From NCBI RefSeq assembly GCF_014699115.1, contig NZ_JACXAD010000035.1, forward strand, positions 1-38,879: DNA of 38,879 nucleotides, given 5' to 3'. The DNA comes from Hymenobacter montanus (GTDB taxonomy: Bacteria > Bacteroidota > Bacteroidia > Cytophagales > Hymenobacteraceae). Both the position numbers and the translations under genes were made by a program. The notes under the pieces were generated by a model. The model searched no databases. It saw only the letters and a program-made list of their open reading frames with translations, and was not told where the DNA came from. Positions 7,562 to 16,642 of this stretch are shown here, piece by piece. Each line of letters starts with the position of its first letter. Positions within the stretch are counted from its first letter, which is position 1.

Positions 7562-9241
7562 ATGAAGATGCTGTTACCTCCCAGATTTCTGCTGCTGGCT
7601 GCTCTGAGCGCGGCCGGGCCGCCGACTCTACTTGCTCAAACCCAGCCTTCGGCACTGCCAACGGCACCGCTCCCGGCCGGCACCATGCCCCTGAGCCTGC
7701 ACCAGGCCGTTAGCTACGCGGTGCAGAACAAGCCCTCGCTGCTGGCCACCCGTCTGGCCGAGGAAACGGCCCGGGCCCGGGTGGGCGAAATCCGGAGTGC
7801 GGGCCTGCCCCAGGTAAACATAGCCAGCACGGTGTCCAACAACTTTAAGCTGCAAAAAAGCCTGGTTGATTTCTCCGCCCTGGGTGGCGGCTCAACGGTT
7901 ACCCCGCTCACGGCCGCCGACATCGCGGCCGCGCAGGCCGGGCAAACGGTGAACATCAAACCCGTAACGCTGCCCTCGGAGCCGGTGCCGCCGCAGGCTT
8001 TCGCTTTCGGCCTGCAGTACGCCGGCAACGCCAGTGCCTCGGTGTCGCAGCTCCTCTTCGATGGCTCCTACCTCATTGGCCTGAAGGCGGCGAAGGTGTA
8101 TACCGACCTGGCCCGGAAGCAAACCCAGCAGGCCGAGATCGACGTGGTGGAGCAGGTGAGCAAAGCCTACTACAGCACGCTGGTGGCCCGCTCGCGCCTG
8201 GCGCTGCTGGCCCGCAACGTGCAGCGCCTCGACACGGTACTCTACCAAACCAACCAGACCTTCAAGGCCGGCTTCGTCGAAAAGCTGGACGTAGACCGCC
8301 TGCGCGTGCAGCGCAACAACCTGGTCGTCGAGTACCAAAAGGCCCAGCGTCTCACCGAGCTGAGCGTGGCCCTGCTCAAGTTCCAGATGGGCCTGCCCCA
8401 GCAGCAGTCCATCCAGCTCACCGATTCGCTCGGGGCGGCCGTGGTGGACGCGACAGCGCTGCGCCAGCGCCTCGGGGCCGCCAGCTTCAGCAGTGGGGGA
8501 GCCGGCCAGGACGCCGTGCCCACGGCTACGGCGCCCACCACCGATAACGCCCCCGCGCAAAACCGCGCCGACCAGCAAAATGCCCTCTCCGGCGGCCTGC
8601 CGCCGGCCGCGTTGGGGGCTCTGAACTACAACAACCGCATCGAATTCTCGACCCTGGAAACCCAGCAAGCCCTCGCCGGCCTCGACCTGCGCAACCGGCA
8701 GGCCGGCGCGTATCCGCGCCTCGTGCTCACGGGGGCGTATGGTTTCTCCGGCTCGGCCAAGTCACCCGGCGACCTGTTTGCCTTCCGCGGGCCGAACTCG
8801 CGCAGCAGCAACGGCTTTCCGAACCAGAACTGGTTTGGCTTTGGTAACGTGGGGCTAAGCTTGCAGGTGCCCGTGTTCGACGGCTTCCGTCGCCGGTACC
8901 AGGTGCAGCAGGGCCGCATCGCGCAGCAAACCATTGAGAAGGGCTTTGAGACCCTGCGCCAGAGCATCGACTTGCAGGATGCCCAGAGCCGGACCACGCT
9001 GGTGAATGCGCTGGACGTGCTGGACAACCAGAAGGCCAACCTGGACCTGGCCACCGACGTGGCCCGCGTAACGCGCATCAAGTTCAACGCCGGGGTGGGC
9101 TCCAACCTGGAAGTTATTACGGCCGAAACCGAGTTGCGCTCGGCCCAGACGAACTACTACGGGGCCATTTACGATGTGCTGGTGGCCAAGGTAGACCGCG
9201 ACAAGGCTACCGGTGAGCTATACAACCAGGTAAAGAAATAA
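7562..9241 (+). CDS. TolC-family outer-membrane efflux protein
   Basis: The 559-residue protein has a signal peptide (MKMLLPPRFLLLAALSAAG..., cleavage near LLAQ) and two OEP-type repeats of long amphipathic helices. One repeat contains SLHQAVSYAVQNKPSLLATRL and the second ends with NALDVLDNQKANLDLATDVARVTRIKFNAGVG in pieces. It would form the trimeric channel through the outer membrane for the RND pump encoded two genes on. A 45-residue low-complexity loop near residues 300-345 (rich in Ala, Thr, Gln, Asn) is longer than in E. coli TolC. It lies 33 bp upstream of the adaptor gene. Confidence 0.93.
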   Translation: MKMLLPPRFLLLAALSAAGPPTLLAQTQPSALPTAPLPAGTMPLSLHQAVSYAVQNKPSLLATRLAEETARARVGEIRSAGLPQVNIASTVSNNFKLQKSLVDFSALGGGSTVTPLTAADIAAAQAGQTVNIKPVTLPSEPVPPQAFAFGLQYAGNASASVSQLLFDGSYLIGLKAAKVYTDLARKQTQQAEIDVVEQVSKAYYSTLVARSRLALLARNVQRLDTVLYQTNQTFKAGFVEKLDVDRLRVQRNNLVVEYQKAQRLTELSVALLKFQMGLPQQQSIQLTDSLGAAVVDATALRQRLGAASFSSGGAGQDAVPTATAPTTDNAPAQNRADQQNALSGGLPPAALGALNYNNRIEFSTLETQQALAGLDLRNRQAGAYPRLVLTGAYGFSGSAKSPGDLFAFRGPNSRSSNGFPNQNWFGFGNVGLSLQVPVFDGFRRRYQVQQGRIAQQTIEKGFETLRQSIDLQDAQSRTTLVNALDVLDNQKANLDLATDVARVTRIKFNAGVGSNLEVITAETELRSAQTNYYGAIYDVLVAKVDRDKATGELYNQVKK

Positions 9242-9274
9242 CGACTGAAAAACAGAACGCCAACGATTTCTCTT

Positions 9275-10399
9275 ATGCGCCCAATCCCCCTTCTTCTGTC
9301 CGCCCTTACGCTCGCTTCCCTGGCCGCCTGTGGCGGCAGCAAAGACCCTAAGGCCGAACTCGCCAAGCTCAAGCAGGAGCAAGCCGCCAACCAAGCCAAG
9401 ATAGCCGAGCTGGAAGCTAAGACCGGCCCGGCCAAGCCCACCATCTCGGCCACGCCGGTGTCGGTACTGCGCGTGCAGCCCGAGCGCTTCACGAGCTACC
9501 TCGAAGTCCAGGGCCGCGTCGACTTCGACCAGACTGCTACCGTCGGGGCCCGGGCCGCCGGCAGCCTCACCAGCCTGCGCGTCCAGCGTGGCGACCGGGT
9601 GGGCAAAGGCCAGGTGCTGGCCTCGATCGACGCTTCCATTCTCGACGCCAGCATCGCCGAGCTCCGCACCCGCCTGGACCTGGCCCGCACGGTGTACGAA
9701 AAGCAGAAAGGCCTGTGGGCTCAGCAAATCGGTACCGAAATTCAGTTCCTGCAAGCCAAAAACAACTACGAAGCCTTGCAGCGTAACCTCGCCACCCTCA
9801 ACCAGCAGCGGGCCCTCTACAACGTGGTGGCGCCCTTCAGCGGCACCGTGGACGAAGTACTGCCCAAGCTCGGCGAGGTGGTAGCCCCCGGCACGCCGGT
9901 GGCCCGCCTGACCAGCGGCGCGGGGGGTAAAATACTGGCTGACGTTTCGGAAGCCTACGGCAACAGCATCAAAGCCGGCGACAAAGCCATCGTAACCATT
10001 CCGGACCTGGGCACCGCCGAAATCCCCGCTACGGTGCGCGTGGTGAGCCGCGCCATCAACCCCACCAGCCGCACCTTCACGGTGGAGCTGCGCCTGAACG
10101 GGGCCAAAGCCCCCGACCTGCGGCCCAACATGGTCGCCACGGTGCGCATCCTGAACTACAGCCGGCCCAACGCCACCGTCATCCCGGTGGACCTGGTGCA
10201 GAAGGACGAGCAGAACAGCTACGTCTACGTAGTCGGCCAGCAGGCTGGCAAGCCGGTGGCGCAGAAGCGCATCATCAAAACCGGCGCTACCTACAACGGC
10301 AAGGTGGAAGTAACCAGTGGCCTTGCGGCCAACGACCAGGTTATTTCGGCTGGTTACCAAAGTTTGAATGAAGGCGAATCCTTAGCGGTTACCCTGTAG
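9275..10399 (+). CDS. RND efflux periplasmic adaptor subunit (membrane fusion lipoprotein)
   Basis: The 374-residue protein begins with a lipoprotein signal (LLSALTLASLAAC, lipobox LAAC). A short coiled coil follows (residues about 28-50, rich in Lys, Glu, Gln), then lipoyl halves (VGARAAGSLTSLRVQRGDRVGKGQVLASID and NVVAPFSGTVDEVLPKLGEVV in pieces) around a helical hairpin. The beta-barrel and C-terminal domains end at EGESLAV. It links the TolC-like channel to the inner-membrane pump. It follows the TolC gene by 33 bp but is separated from the pump gene by 256 bp. Confidence 0.94.
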   Translation: MRPIPLLLSALTLASLAACGGSKDPKAELAKLKQEQAANQAKIAELEAKTGPAKPTISATPVSVLRVQPERFTSYLEVQGRVDFDQTATVGARAAGSLTSLRVQRGDRVGKGQVLASIDASILDASIAELRTRLDLARTVYEKQKGLWAQQIGTEIQFLQAKNNYEALQRNLATLNQQRALYNVVAPFSGTVDEVLPKLGEVVAPGTPVARLTSGAGGKILADVSEAYGNSIKAGDKAIVTIPDLGTAEIPATVRVVSRAINPTSRTFTVELRLNGAKAPDLRPNMVATVRILNYSRPNATVIPVDLVQKDEQNSYVYVVGQQAGKPVAQKRIIKTGATYNGKVEVTSGLAANDQVISAGYQSLNEGESLAVTL

Positions 10400-10655
10400 C
10401 GGCTGGCTCCCGGGATAATCCGACAAACGTAGCCGTCGGGCCAATGAAAGCGAGGACCGACAGCAGGTACAGGTGCACACGCGGCTCCCGGACCGTTTCG
10501 TACCAAACTTTTTGGAAGAGAGGATTCCAATGCTTTACGGCTTGATCAGCCGCTTGCGAGTTGATAGCCAATGAGCTGTTAGCGGTTAGCCTAAAAAAAC
10601 AGTCTTTCCCCCGAGCTAATAGCTAACAGCTAGTAGCTAAAAGCGAATTAAAACT
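10400..10655. repeat. Intergenic spacer with AGCTAA-type short repeats before the RND pump gene
   Basis: No gene is seen. Short repeats of the type AGCTAATAGCTAACAGCT crowd 10614-10644, and AGCTGTTAGC (10574-10583) is the exact reverse complement of GCTAACAGCT (10622-10631), so the leader could fold into a hairpin just before the pump start. No Bacteroidota -7 box is obvious. Confidence 0.55.
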
Positions 10656-13600
10656 ATGCAGGACATTGAAAAAGAATTCGGCCCCACCAGCTGGTCCATT
10701 AACAACAAGACCAGTATCTACATCATCACGGTGATACTGTGTATTGCGGGCATTTTTGCCTACATCAAGCTGGGCAAGGAGAAGTTTCCGGACATCGTCA
10801 TTCCGCGCATCATCGTGGCGACGATATACCCCGGCACCTCGCCCACCGACATCGAAAACCTGGTAACGCGCCAGCTGGAGAAGGAAATCAAGAGCGTGAA
10901 CGGGGTGAAGAATATCAACTCCACCTCCAACCAGGACTATTGCGTCCTGGACGTCGAGTTCAACTCCGGCGTGGATGTGCAGTACGCCAAGCAGCTCATC
11001 AAGGACGCCGTGGACAAAGCCCGCAATGAGCTGCCCAACGACCTGCCCTCCCCGCCGTCGGTAAACGAGGTGAACTTCTCGGAGCTGCCCATCATGAACA
11101 TCAACCTGGCCGGCAACCTGCCGCTGCATCAGCTGAAGAAGTTTGCCGACGACTTCCAGGACAAGATTGAGTCGCTGCCCGAAATCACCCGCGTCGACAT
11201 CGTCGGGGCCTTGGAACCCCAGGTGAACGTGGATGTGGACCTGGACAAGCTGCGCGCCTCGCGCCTGAGCTTCTCGGACATCACCCGCGCCATTGGCTCC
11301 GAAAACGTAACCATCTCGGGTGGTTCCATCGACGTGGGCAACCAGAAGCGGGCCGTGCGCGTGGCGGGCCAGTACACCAAGGCTTCGGACATTGCCGATA
11401 TTCAAATCAAAAACCTGAACGGCGCCGCCGTGCGGCTCGGCGATATCGCGACGGTGCAGGACGCCTTCAAGGACCGGGAGTCGTACGCCCGCCTCGATGG
11501 CAAAACGGCCATTGCCCTGAACGTGGTGAAGCGCCAGGGCGAGAACCTGATCGACGCCTCCGACAAAATCAAGCAGATAGTCGAAGAGTCGAAGAAAACC
11601 CTGCCCAAGGAGTTGACCATCACCATCACGGGCGACACCTCGAACGATACCCGCGTAACCCTGCACGACCTGATCAACACCATCATCATTGGCTTCCTGC
11701 TGGTAACGCTGATTCTGATGTTTTTCATGGGCACTACCAACGCCCTGTTCGTGGGGCTCTCGGTGCCGATTTCGATGTTTCTGGCTTTCCTGCTCATTCC
11801 CATCTTCGGCTTCTCGCTGAATATGATTGTGCTGTTTGCCTTCCTGCTGGCCCTGGGTATCGTGGTGGACGATGCCATCGTGGTAATCGAAAACACCCAC
11901 CGCATCCTGCACGAGCACCCCCAGCTGACTACCGCCAAAGCCGCCAAGTTCGCGGCCGGCGAGGTATTCGTGCCCGTGCTGGCGGGTACGCTCACCACGG
12001 TGGCGCCCTTCGTGCCGCTGCTGTTCTGGCCCGGTATCGTGGGCTCCTTCATGTACTACCTGCCCGTCACGCTGATTCTGACGCTGATGTCGTCGCTCGT
12101 GGTGGCCTTCATCATGAACCCGGTGTTCGCCGTGAGCTTCATGGAGCGCGAAGACCACCACAGCGAGGAGAGCAAGCCTAAACTGACCCGCGGCTTTCTC
12201 TTGGCCATGGCCGGGTTGGCCATTATTGCGGTTATCGGCTACTTCGCCGGCTCGTCGTTCGTTGGCAACTTGATGCTGACGGTCATTCTATTCTGTTTCC
12301 TCAACGTCTTCGTGTTCTCGAAGATGATTGCCTGGTTCCAGACCCGGGCCCTGCCCCGCTTCCAGAATGGCTACGCCAGTTTAGTGCGCTGGGCCATCGG
12401 CCACCCGGCGCTGGTGATGGTAGGCATGGTGGTGCTCTTCGTGGGCTCGTTCGTGGCCCTGGGGATCCGTGGCCCCAAGGTGGCCTTCTTCCCCAAGGGC
12501 GACCCGAAGTTTGTGTATACCTACCTGAAAATGCCGGTGGGTACCCGGGTGGAGGTGACGGATTCGATAACGAAAGTGCTCGAAAATCGCATCTACGGCG
12601 TTATCGGCCGCAACAACCCCGATGTGGAGTCGGTGATTACCAACGTAGGCATTGGCGCGACCGATGGCAGCGAAGGCGGGGCGCCCGGAGTGTCGCAGTC
12701 GCACCTCGGCAAGGTCGGCGTTGCGTTCAAGGAGCTCAGCGAGCGCCGGGGGCCGGCTACCAGCATCTACATGGACTCCATTCGTAAGGTGGTCAAAGGC
12801 ATTCCCGGCGCCGAAGTCTCCGTTGACCAGGAGGCCAGCGGCCCGCCCACGGGCAAGGAAATCGCCATTGAAGTGGCCGGCGACGACTATGTGGCCCTGG
12901 CCAAGCTCTCGAAGAAAGTAACCCGCTACATCGACTCGCTGAAGATCGGGGGGGTTGAGCGCCTGCGCTCCAACCTGGAAGACCGCAACCCCGAAATTGC
13001 CGTTAACATCGACCGGGCCCGGGCCAACCGTGAGGGCATCAGCACCGCCCAGATCGGCATGGAAGTGCGGACGTCCATCTACGGCTCGGAGGCCAGCAAA
13101 TTCAAAACGCCGGACGACGAATATCCCATCCAGGTGCGCTATGCGGAACCCTACCGCTCCGATGTCAACGCCATCGTGAACGCGCCGCTCACTTTCCGCG
13201 ACGCCACGGGCCAGGTGCGCCAGGTACCCATCAGCTCGGTGGCCGATGTGACTTATGGCACCACCTACGGCGGCATCAAGCGCAAAGACGTGAAACGGGT
13301 TATCACCATTTCCTCGAACGTGCTCAACGGCTTTACCGGCCCCGACGTGGTGCGGAACATCCAGACGGCCCTCAAGGCTTTCCCCACGCCGCCCGGCTAC
13401 GAAATCCGCATGGGGGGCGCTCAGGAAAATCAAAAAGAAACCAGCGACTTCCTGCCCCTGGCCGGGGCTCTCTCGCTGGGCCTCATCTTCCTGATTCTGG
13501 TTACGCAGTTCAACTCGTTCAGCAAACCGCTCATCATTCTCTCCGAGGTGTTGTTCTCGATTGCTGGCGTGTTTTTCGGCCTGGCCATTACGGGCATGAA

Positions 13601-14087
13601 CGTCAGCATCGTGATGACGGGCGTGGGCATCATCGCTCTGGCCGGCATTGTGGTGAAAAACGGTATTCTGCTGGTTGAGTTCACCGATATGCTGCGCAGC
13701 CAGGGCATGCCCCTGCGCGAGGCCCTCGTCTTGGCCGGTCGCACGCGTCTCAACCCGGTGATTCTTACGGCCACGGCCGCCATCCTGGGCCTCATTCCGC
13801 TGGCCATCGGCTTGAATATTGACTTCTACGAGCTGTTCAACTCCGGCAACCCCCACTTCTTCATCGGGGGCGAGTCGGTGGTATTCTGGGGCCCGCTGGC
13901 CTGGACCATCATTTTCGGCCTGAGCTTTGCTACTGTCATCACGCTGGTCGTCGTGCCCGTGATGTACTTACTAAGTGAAACCCTCAAAGGAAAAATAAAT
14001 GGGAAAAATCCGGATAACGTTGCAACCATTCCGGCCGAGGCGGACTCTGAACTAATATCCGCCGAGCAATCGCGGGTACTGGTTTAA
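10656..14087 (+). CDS. RND multidrug-type efflux permease (HAE family)
   Basis: The 1143-residue inner-membrane pump has the RND layout: TM1 at about 20-38, a large periplasmic loop, and a TM cluster with GIVVDDAIVVIENTHR (the proton-relay Asp pair of TM4). A second loop is followed by a second cluster with IALAGIVVKNGILLVEFTD. The first loop begins with FPDIVIPRIIVATIYPGTSPTDIENLV, typical of Bacteroidota HAE pumps. Two extra hydrophobic segments follow the first TM cluster (around 520-560, after a charged stretch with EDHHSEESK), which makes the protein longer than AcrB. The substrate cannot be read from sequence. Confidence 0.95.
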   Translation: MQDIEKEFGPTSWSINNKTSIYIITVILCIAGIFAYIKLGKEKFPDIVIPRIIVATIYPGTSPTDIENLVTRQLEKEIKSVNGVKNINSTSNQDYCVLDVEFNSGVDVQYAKQLIKDAVDKARNELPNDLPSPPSVNEVNFSELPIMNINLAGNLPLHQLKKFADDFQDKIESLPEITRVDIVGALEPQVNVDVDLDKLRASRLSFSDITRAIGSENVTISGGSIDVGNQKRAVRVAGQYTKASDIADIQIKNLNGAAVRLGDIATVQDAFKDRESYARLDGKTAIALNVVKRQGENLIDASDKIKQIVEESKKTLPKELTITITGDTSNDTRVTLHDLINTIIIGFLLVTLILMFFMGTTNALFVGLSVPISMFLAFLLIPIFGFSLNMIVLFAFLLALGIVVDDAIVVIENTHRILHEHPQLTTAKAAKFAAGEVFVPVLAGTLTTVAPFVPLLFWPGIVGSFMYYLPVTLILTLMSSLVVAFIMNPVFAVSFMEREDHHSEESKPKLTRGFLLAMAGLAIIAVIGYFAGSSFVGNLMLTVILFCFLNVFVFSKMIAWFQTRALPRFQNGYASLVRWAIGHPALVMVGMVVLFVGSFVALGIRGPKVAFFPKGDPKFVYTYLKMPVGTRVEVTDSITKVLENRIYGVIGRNNPDVESVITNVGIGATDGSEGGAPGVSQSHLGKVGVAFKELSERRGPATSIYMDSIRKVVKGIPGAEVSVDQEASGPPTGKEIAIEVAGDDYVALAKLSKKVTRYIDSLKIGGVERLRSNLEDRNPEIAVNIDRARANREGISTAQIGMEVRTSIYGSEASKFKTPDDEYPIQVRYAEPYRSDVNAIVNAPLTFRDATGQVRQVPISSVADVTYGTTYGGIKRKDVKRVITISSNVLNGFTGPDVVRNIQTALKAFPTPPGYEIRMGGAQENQKETSDFLPLAGALSLGLIFLILVTQFNSFSKPLIILSEVLFSIAGVFFGLAITGMNVSIVMTGVGIIALAGIVVKNGILLVEFTDMLRSQGMPLREALVLAGRTRLNPVILTATAAILGLIPLAIGLNIDFYELFNSGNPHFFIGGESVVFWGPLAWTIIFGLSFATVITLVVVPVMYLLSETLKGKINGKNPDNVATIPAEADSELISAEQSRVLV

Positions 14088-14199
14088 CAGTTTATGCGTT
14101 GATGGATCCCATTGGTAAGTTTTGTTGCAGCACTAACCACTGATGGGCTCCCTCGCCGCGCGACGCCTGCTACCTGATATCCCTTTTTTCGCAGCCATT

Positions 14200-14466
14200 A
14201 TGTACGTTTCCGCCACTACTTCAGCCCCCGGCGCCTCCATTGAGCAGCAGGTTTTTCGCATCATCAGCAAGCGTAAGGCCATTCGGGCCAGCCGCGTGCG
14301 CAAAACCGCCAGCTTGTCCCGCGACCTGCGTTTCGATACGGTGGATGTCGTCGACATCATCCTGGAATTAGAGCGCAACTTCAGCATCGTTATCCCCGAC
14401 GAGGTACCCCTCTACACGGTGGGCGACTTCGTGCGCTACGTGCGTGACCACGCCGCCGCGGCATAA
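14200..14466 (+). CDS. Acyl-carrier-protein-like protein lacking the phosphopantetheine serine
   Basis: The 88-residue protein aligns with the second half of acyl carrier proteins: SRDLRFDTVDVVDIILELERNF, then IPDEVPLYTVGDFVRYV. In true ACPs the motif is D-S-L and the serine carries the 4'-phosphopantetheine arm. Here the aligned motif is D-T-V (Thr47), so normal priming is unlikely unless threonine is used. The start ATG at 14200 is preferred over an in-frame upstream ATG at 14143 because the extra residues look unrelated to the family. No fatty-acid or polyketide genes are nearby. A strong terminator follows. It could be a degenerate ACP or a protein-interaction module. Confidence 0.75.
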   Translation: MYVSATTSAPGASIEQQVFRIISKRKAIRASRVRKTASLSRDLRFDTVDVVDIILELERNFSIVIPDEVPLYTVGDFVRYVRDHAAAA

Positions 14467-14480
14467 ATAACCCTAGCTGA

Positions 14481-14531
14481 TAAAACGGAAAAGACCCCGG
14501 CCAAAAGGCGGCTGGGGTCTTTTCCGTTTTA
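14481..14531 (+). terminator. Strong intrinsic terminator hairpin, copy 1
   Basis: The left arm TAAAACGGAAAAGACCCC (14481-14498) pairs with the right arm ending GGGGTCTTTTCCGTTTTA (to 14531) around a GGCC/GGC-rich tip. The T-rich right arm supplies the U tract on both strands. A nearly identical hairpin is at 15510-15560. Confidence 0.85.
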
Positions 14532-14682
14532 TCTTCGGTTACGTACGATATTTCCGGGCACTAGAAGGCTACGTAAGCAACTACGCGGCGCTTCACCAGC
14601 AGGTGCTTGAGGCTTTTCGTCAGTGCCTAGACCCAGGCGAATGCATTTCCCAAGCGCGAATGAATACAAAGCCAGTACGTAC

Positions 14683-15384
14683 ATGAGTAGTACGGTCTTA
14701 CACCAAGCCTTTCGTTACCATTGTTTAGAACGGATAGCCGCTGCGGAACCCAGCGCCGGCCGGGACATCCACGCGTTTGTGCAATGGTACGTATGGTCAC
14801 AGTTCTTAACGGAGGCCGAGCAGTATACTCCAGATGATTTCTCTTCGGAAGCGGAGGCGCAGGAGGTACTTAAATGGATTGTGCAAAGCACCCAAGTGTA
14901 TTGCCAACAGCATTATGCCAGGCGAGTGCCCCGAGCGATTCAGGAAGCGGACGACCGACTCGTGCAATCCTTCATTGACCAAGCAGGTGAGCAGGCTACC
15001 GCACTTTTACAGACGGCAGCTACCAGGGTGGATACTCCGCCCGTGCCATTCCGCCGGGTGCTTACCCAACCCGAGTATCGGGAAGTATGGAGTACTTTCC
15101 AGGATAAGTGGGGTAAGCAGCGAAGCGGTCTATACATGGATCTACCCATTGATGCCCTTACGAAGCACTTATTGCAGCGAGGCGATACCCGCCTGTACTA
15201 CCTCCACCCGTTTGCTCACCTGCAAAGCTATACCTTAGCCGCAGAGTGGCTAAATAAAATGTTTAGCTACGATGACGGGTACTGGATAGCCCTGGATTTT
15301 AGCTGGTATATTCTGGCCGATGGCAATGGGTACCCCAAAGTGGGAGGCCAGTGGTTGGAAGAATGGCTCAAGCATCACGGATAG
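14683..15384 (+). CDS. Hypothetical protein, unrecognised
   Basis: The frame encodes 233 residues from ATG at 14683 (MSSTVLHQAF); ATG at 14641 would add 14. It is rich in Trp, Tyr and Gln (AFVQWYVWSQFL, DLPIDALTKHLL, YDDGYWIALDFSWYILADGNGY), soluble, and without a signal peptide. I recognise no family. Base composition looks lower in GC than the neighbours, and the gene stands alone between two almost identical terminator hairpins. This suggests arrival as a discrete insert, although that is an inference. Confidence 0.65.
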   Translation: MSSTVLHQAFRYHCLERIAAAEPSAGRDIHAFVQWYVWSQFLTEAEQYTPDDFSSEAEAQEVLKWIVQSTQVYCQQHYARRVPRAIQEADDRLVQSFIDQAGEQATALLQTAATRVDTPPVPFRRVLTQPEYREVWSTFQDKWGKQRSGLYMDLPIDALTKHLLQRGDTRLYYLHPFAHLQSYTLAAEWLNKMFSYDDGYWIALDFSWYILADGNGYPKVGGQWLEEWLKHHG

Positions 15385-15509
15385 GCGAGAATTAATATAT
15401 AATAATATAAATACAATTTAACCGGGTTTCCTGCTATGCCCTTGCTACGTAATAACCCATCCTTCGAGCCTAGTTCTTTTGTTCCCTTTTAAGGCGTAAA
15501 ATCAGTTAT

Positions 15510-15560
15510 TAAAACGGAAAAGACCCCGGTCACTTTTTGGCCGGGGTCTTTTCCGTTTTA
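15510..15560. terminator. Strong bidirectional terminator hairpin, copy 2
   Basis: TAAAACGGAAAAGACCCCGG (15510-15529) pairs with CCGGGGTCTTTTCCGTTTTA (15541-15560), a perfect 20-bp stem with an 11-base loop. It serves the gene ending at 15384 on the plus strand and the gene ending at 15621 on the minus strand. The arms match the hairpin at 14481-14531. Confidence 0.88.
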
Positions 15561-15620
15561 TCGTTTAGAGTAGGGCTCAGCCTTTGGCGGGTGGGCTGGA
15601 GCATCCAACCCGCTAAGAAG

Positions 15621-16394
15621 TTAGCGCACGTTGCCGCCCGTGTCGAGGTTGCTGGCATCGGTGGCGTTACGGCTGCCTTCCCAGGCCCGCACGGTAGGGC
15701 CGCTGGTGGCACCCGTGGGCTGAGCATCGGGGCCGACTTCGTGGACGGGGCGGGGGCTGCTGCTTTCGGGCGTGCCCAGGCCCGAATCGGTATTCGGCGC
15801 CGCTGGAAGATTGGTGATACCGGCGTGCTTGGCCGACTCCTGGGCCAACTGGGCCCGGTCAGCGGGGGCCGCCGGAGTTGCCGGGCTGCTCGTCATGGAG
15901 GCCGCCATTTGCTCGGCGGCGGCCTTGTGGTCCTCAGCGTCGGGATTGCCTGCTACGGCCAGCGCGGGGCGAGTCAGCTCCCATTCGTGAAACTTGTCCA
16001 TCTCGGTTTTTAGCGTGGTCGAAAACCAGGCCACCAGGGCAACGTCATCGAGCAGGCCCAGCACCGGAATAAAGTCGGGGATTAAGTCGATGGGGCTCAG
16101 GAAGTAGATAAGCACCGCTACTGCCGCCGCGATGGTGGTGCCCGGGACGCCCGTGTACTCGCCCGAAATCGAGGCTTTGATAAGCCGGAACATGGTTTGG
16201 AGCGTTTCCCAGGCTTCGTGAGCCAACGTGCCTACGTCATTTTTCTCGCTGGCTTTGTTGTAGGCATCCGTCAGCAGCTTCTTCAGGCGGGTGGGCTGGC
16301 GGATGTAGCCTTCGGCCGTCCGCAGAAACTTCTTGAAGAGGACCGAGCCGGCAACGTCGTTGCCGGTGGGGGGAGTTTGTTGTTTTTGAGCCAC
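15621..16394 (-). CDS. YkvA/DUF1232 family membrane protein
   Basis: The protein has 257 residues from GTG at 16394 (MAQKQQTPPTGNDV); a further upstream TTG is open but gives an unlikely N-terminus. The DUF1232 core is clear: a helical stretch, then YFLSPIDLIPDFIPVLGLLD with a following DVALVAWF, the family hallmark. An N-terminal helix (FLRTAEGYIRQPTRLKKLL) precedes a hydrophobic segment. The last ~90 residues are low-complexity and rich in Ala, Thr, Ser and Pro. The function of the family is not known. Confidence 0.85.
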   Translation of the reverse strand: MAQKQQTPPTGNDVAGSVLFKKFLRTAEGYIRQPTRLKKLLTDAYNKASEKNDVGTLAHEAWETLQTMFRLIKASISGEYTGVPGTTIAAAVAVLIYFLSPIDLIPDFIPVLGLLDDVALVAWFSTTLKTEMDKFHEWELTRPALAVAGNPDAEDHKAAAEQMAASMTSSPATPAAPADRAQLAQESAKHAGITNLPAAPNTDSGLGTPESSSPRPVHEVGPDAQPTGATSGPTVRAWEGSRNATDASNLDTGGNVR

Positions 16395-16578
16395 GGAGTG
16401 CGGAGTTAATGAATGCAAAAAGAAGAAAGGGGTAGCGGGCAATACTCGAGGTTAAATACTGATTTTCGGGGTTCTGGGTTGTTCAGAAGGTCGCCGTCGG
16501 TAAACCACAAGGCAGCGCCAGGAGCTTGTTTTCGGAACGAAGGTATTAGCAGCTTTTTTAATGGAGCCCGGAAGAAGC

Positions 16579-16610
16579 AAAGGCCTGCCTCCGTGAAGAA
16601 ACAGGCCTTT
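16579..16610 (-). terminator. Probable terminator of the anti-sigma/protease gene
   Basis: AAAGGCCTG (16579-16587) and CAGGCCTTT (16602-16610) form a perfect 9-bp stem with a 14-base loop, 33 bp past the stop codon at 16643 (minus strand). The U tract is short. Confidence 0.5.
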
Positions 16611-16642
16611 GAAAACCGCCCGACAAGTGCCGGGAGTACCGC

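Noticed and set aside
9218..10360. A 380-codon minus-strand frame opposite the adaptor gene
   Set aside because: No signal or motif; the adaptor on the plus strand has a lipobox and lipoyl motifs.
10389..10571. A 60-codon minus-strand frame in the spacer before the pump gene
   Set aside because: No recognisable features, overlaps the adaptor stop, and no promoter or ribosome site supports it.
10623..13856. Long minus-strand open frames opposite the RND pump gene
   Set aside because: They are rich in His, Gly and Val, typical of antisense frames of a GC-rich gene. The pump itself is unambiguous.
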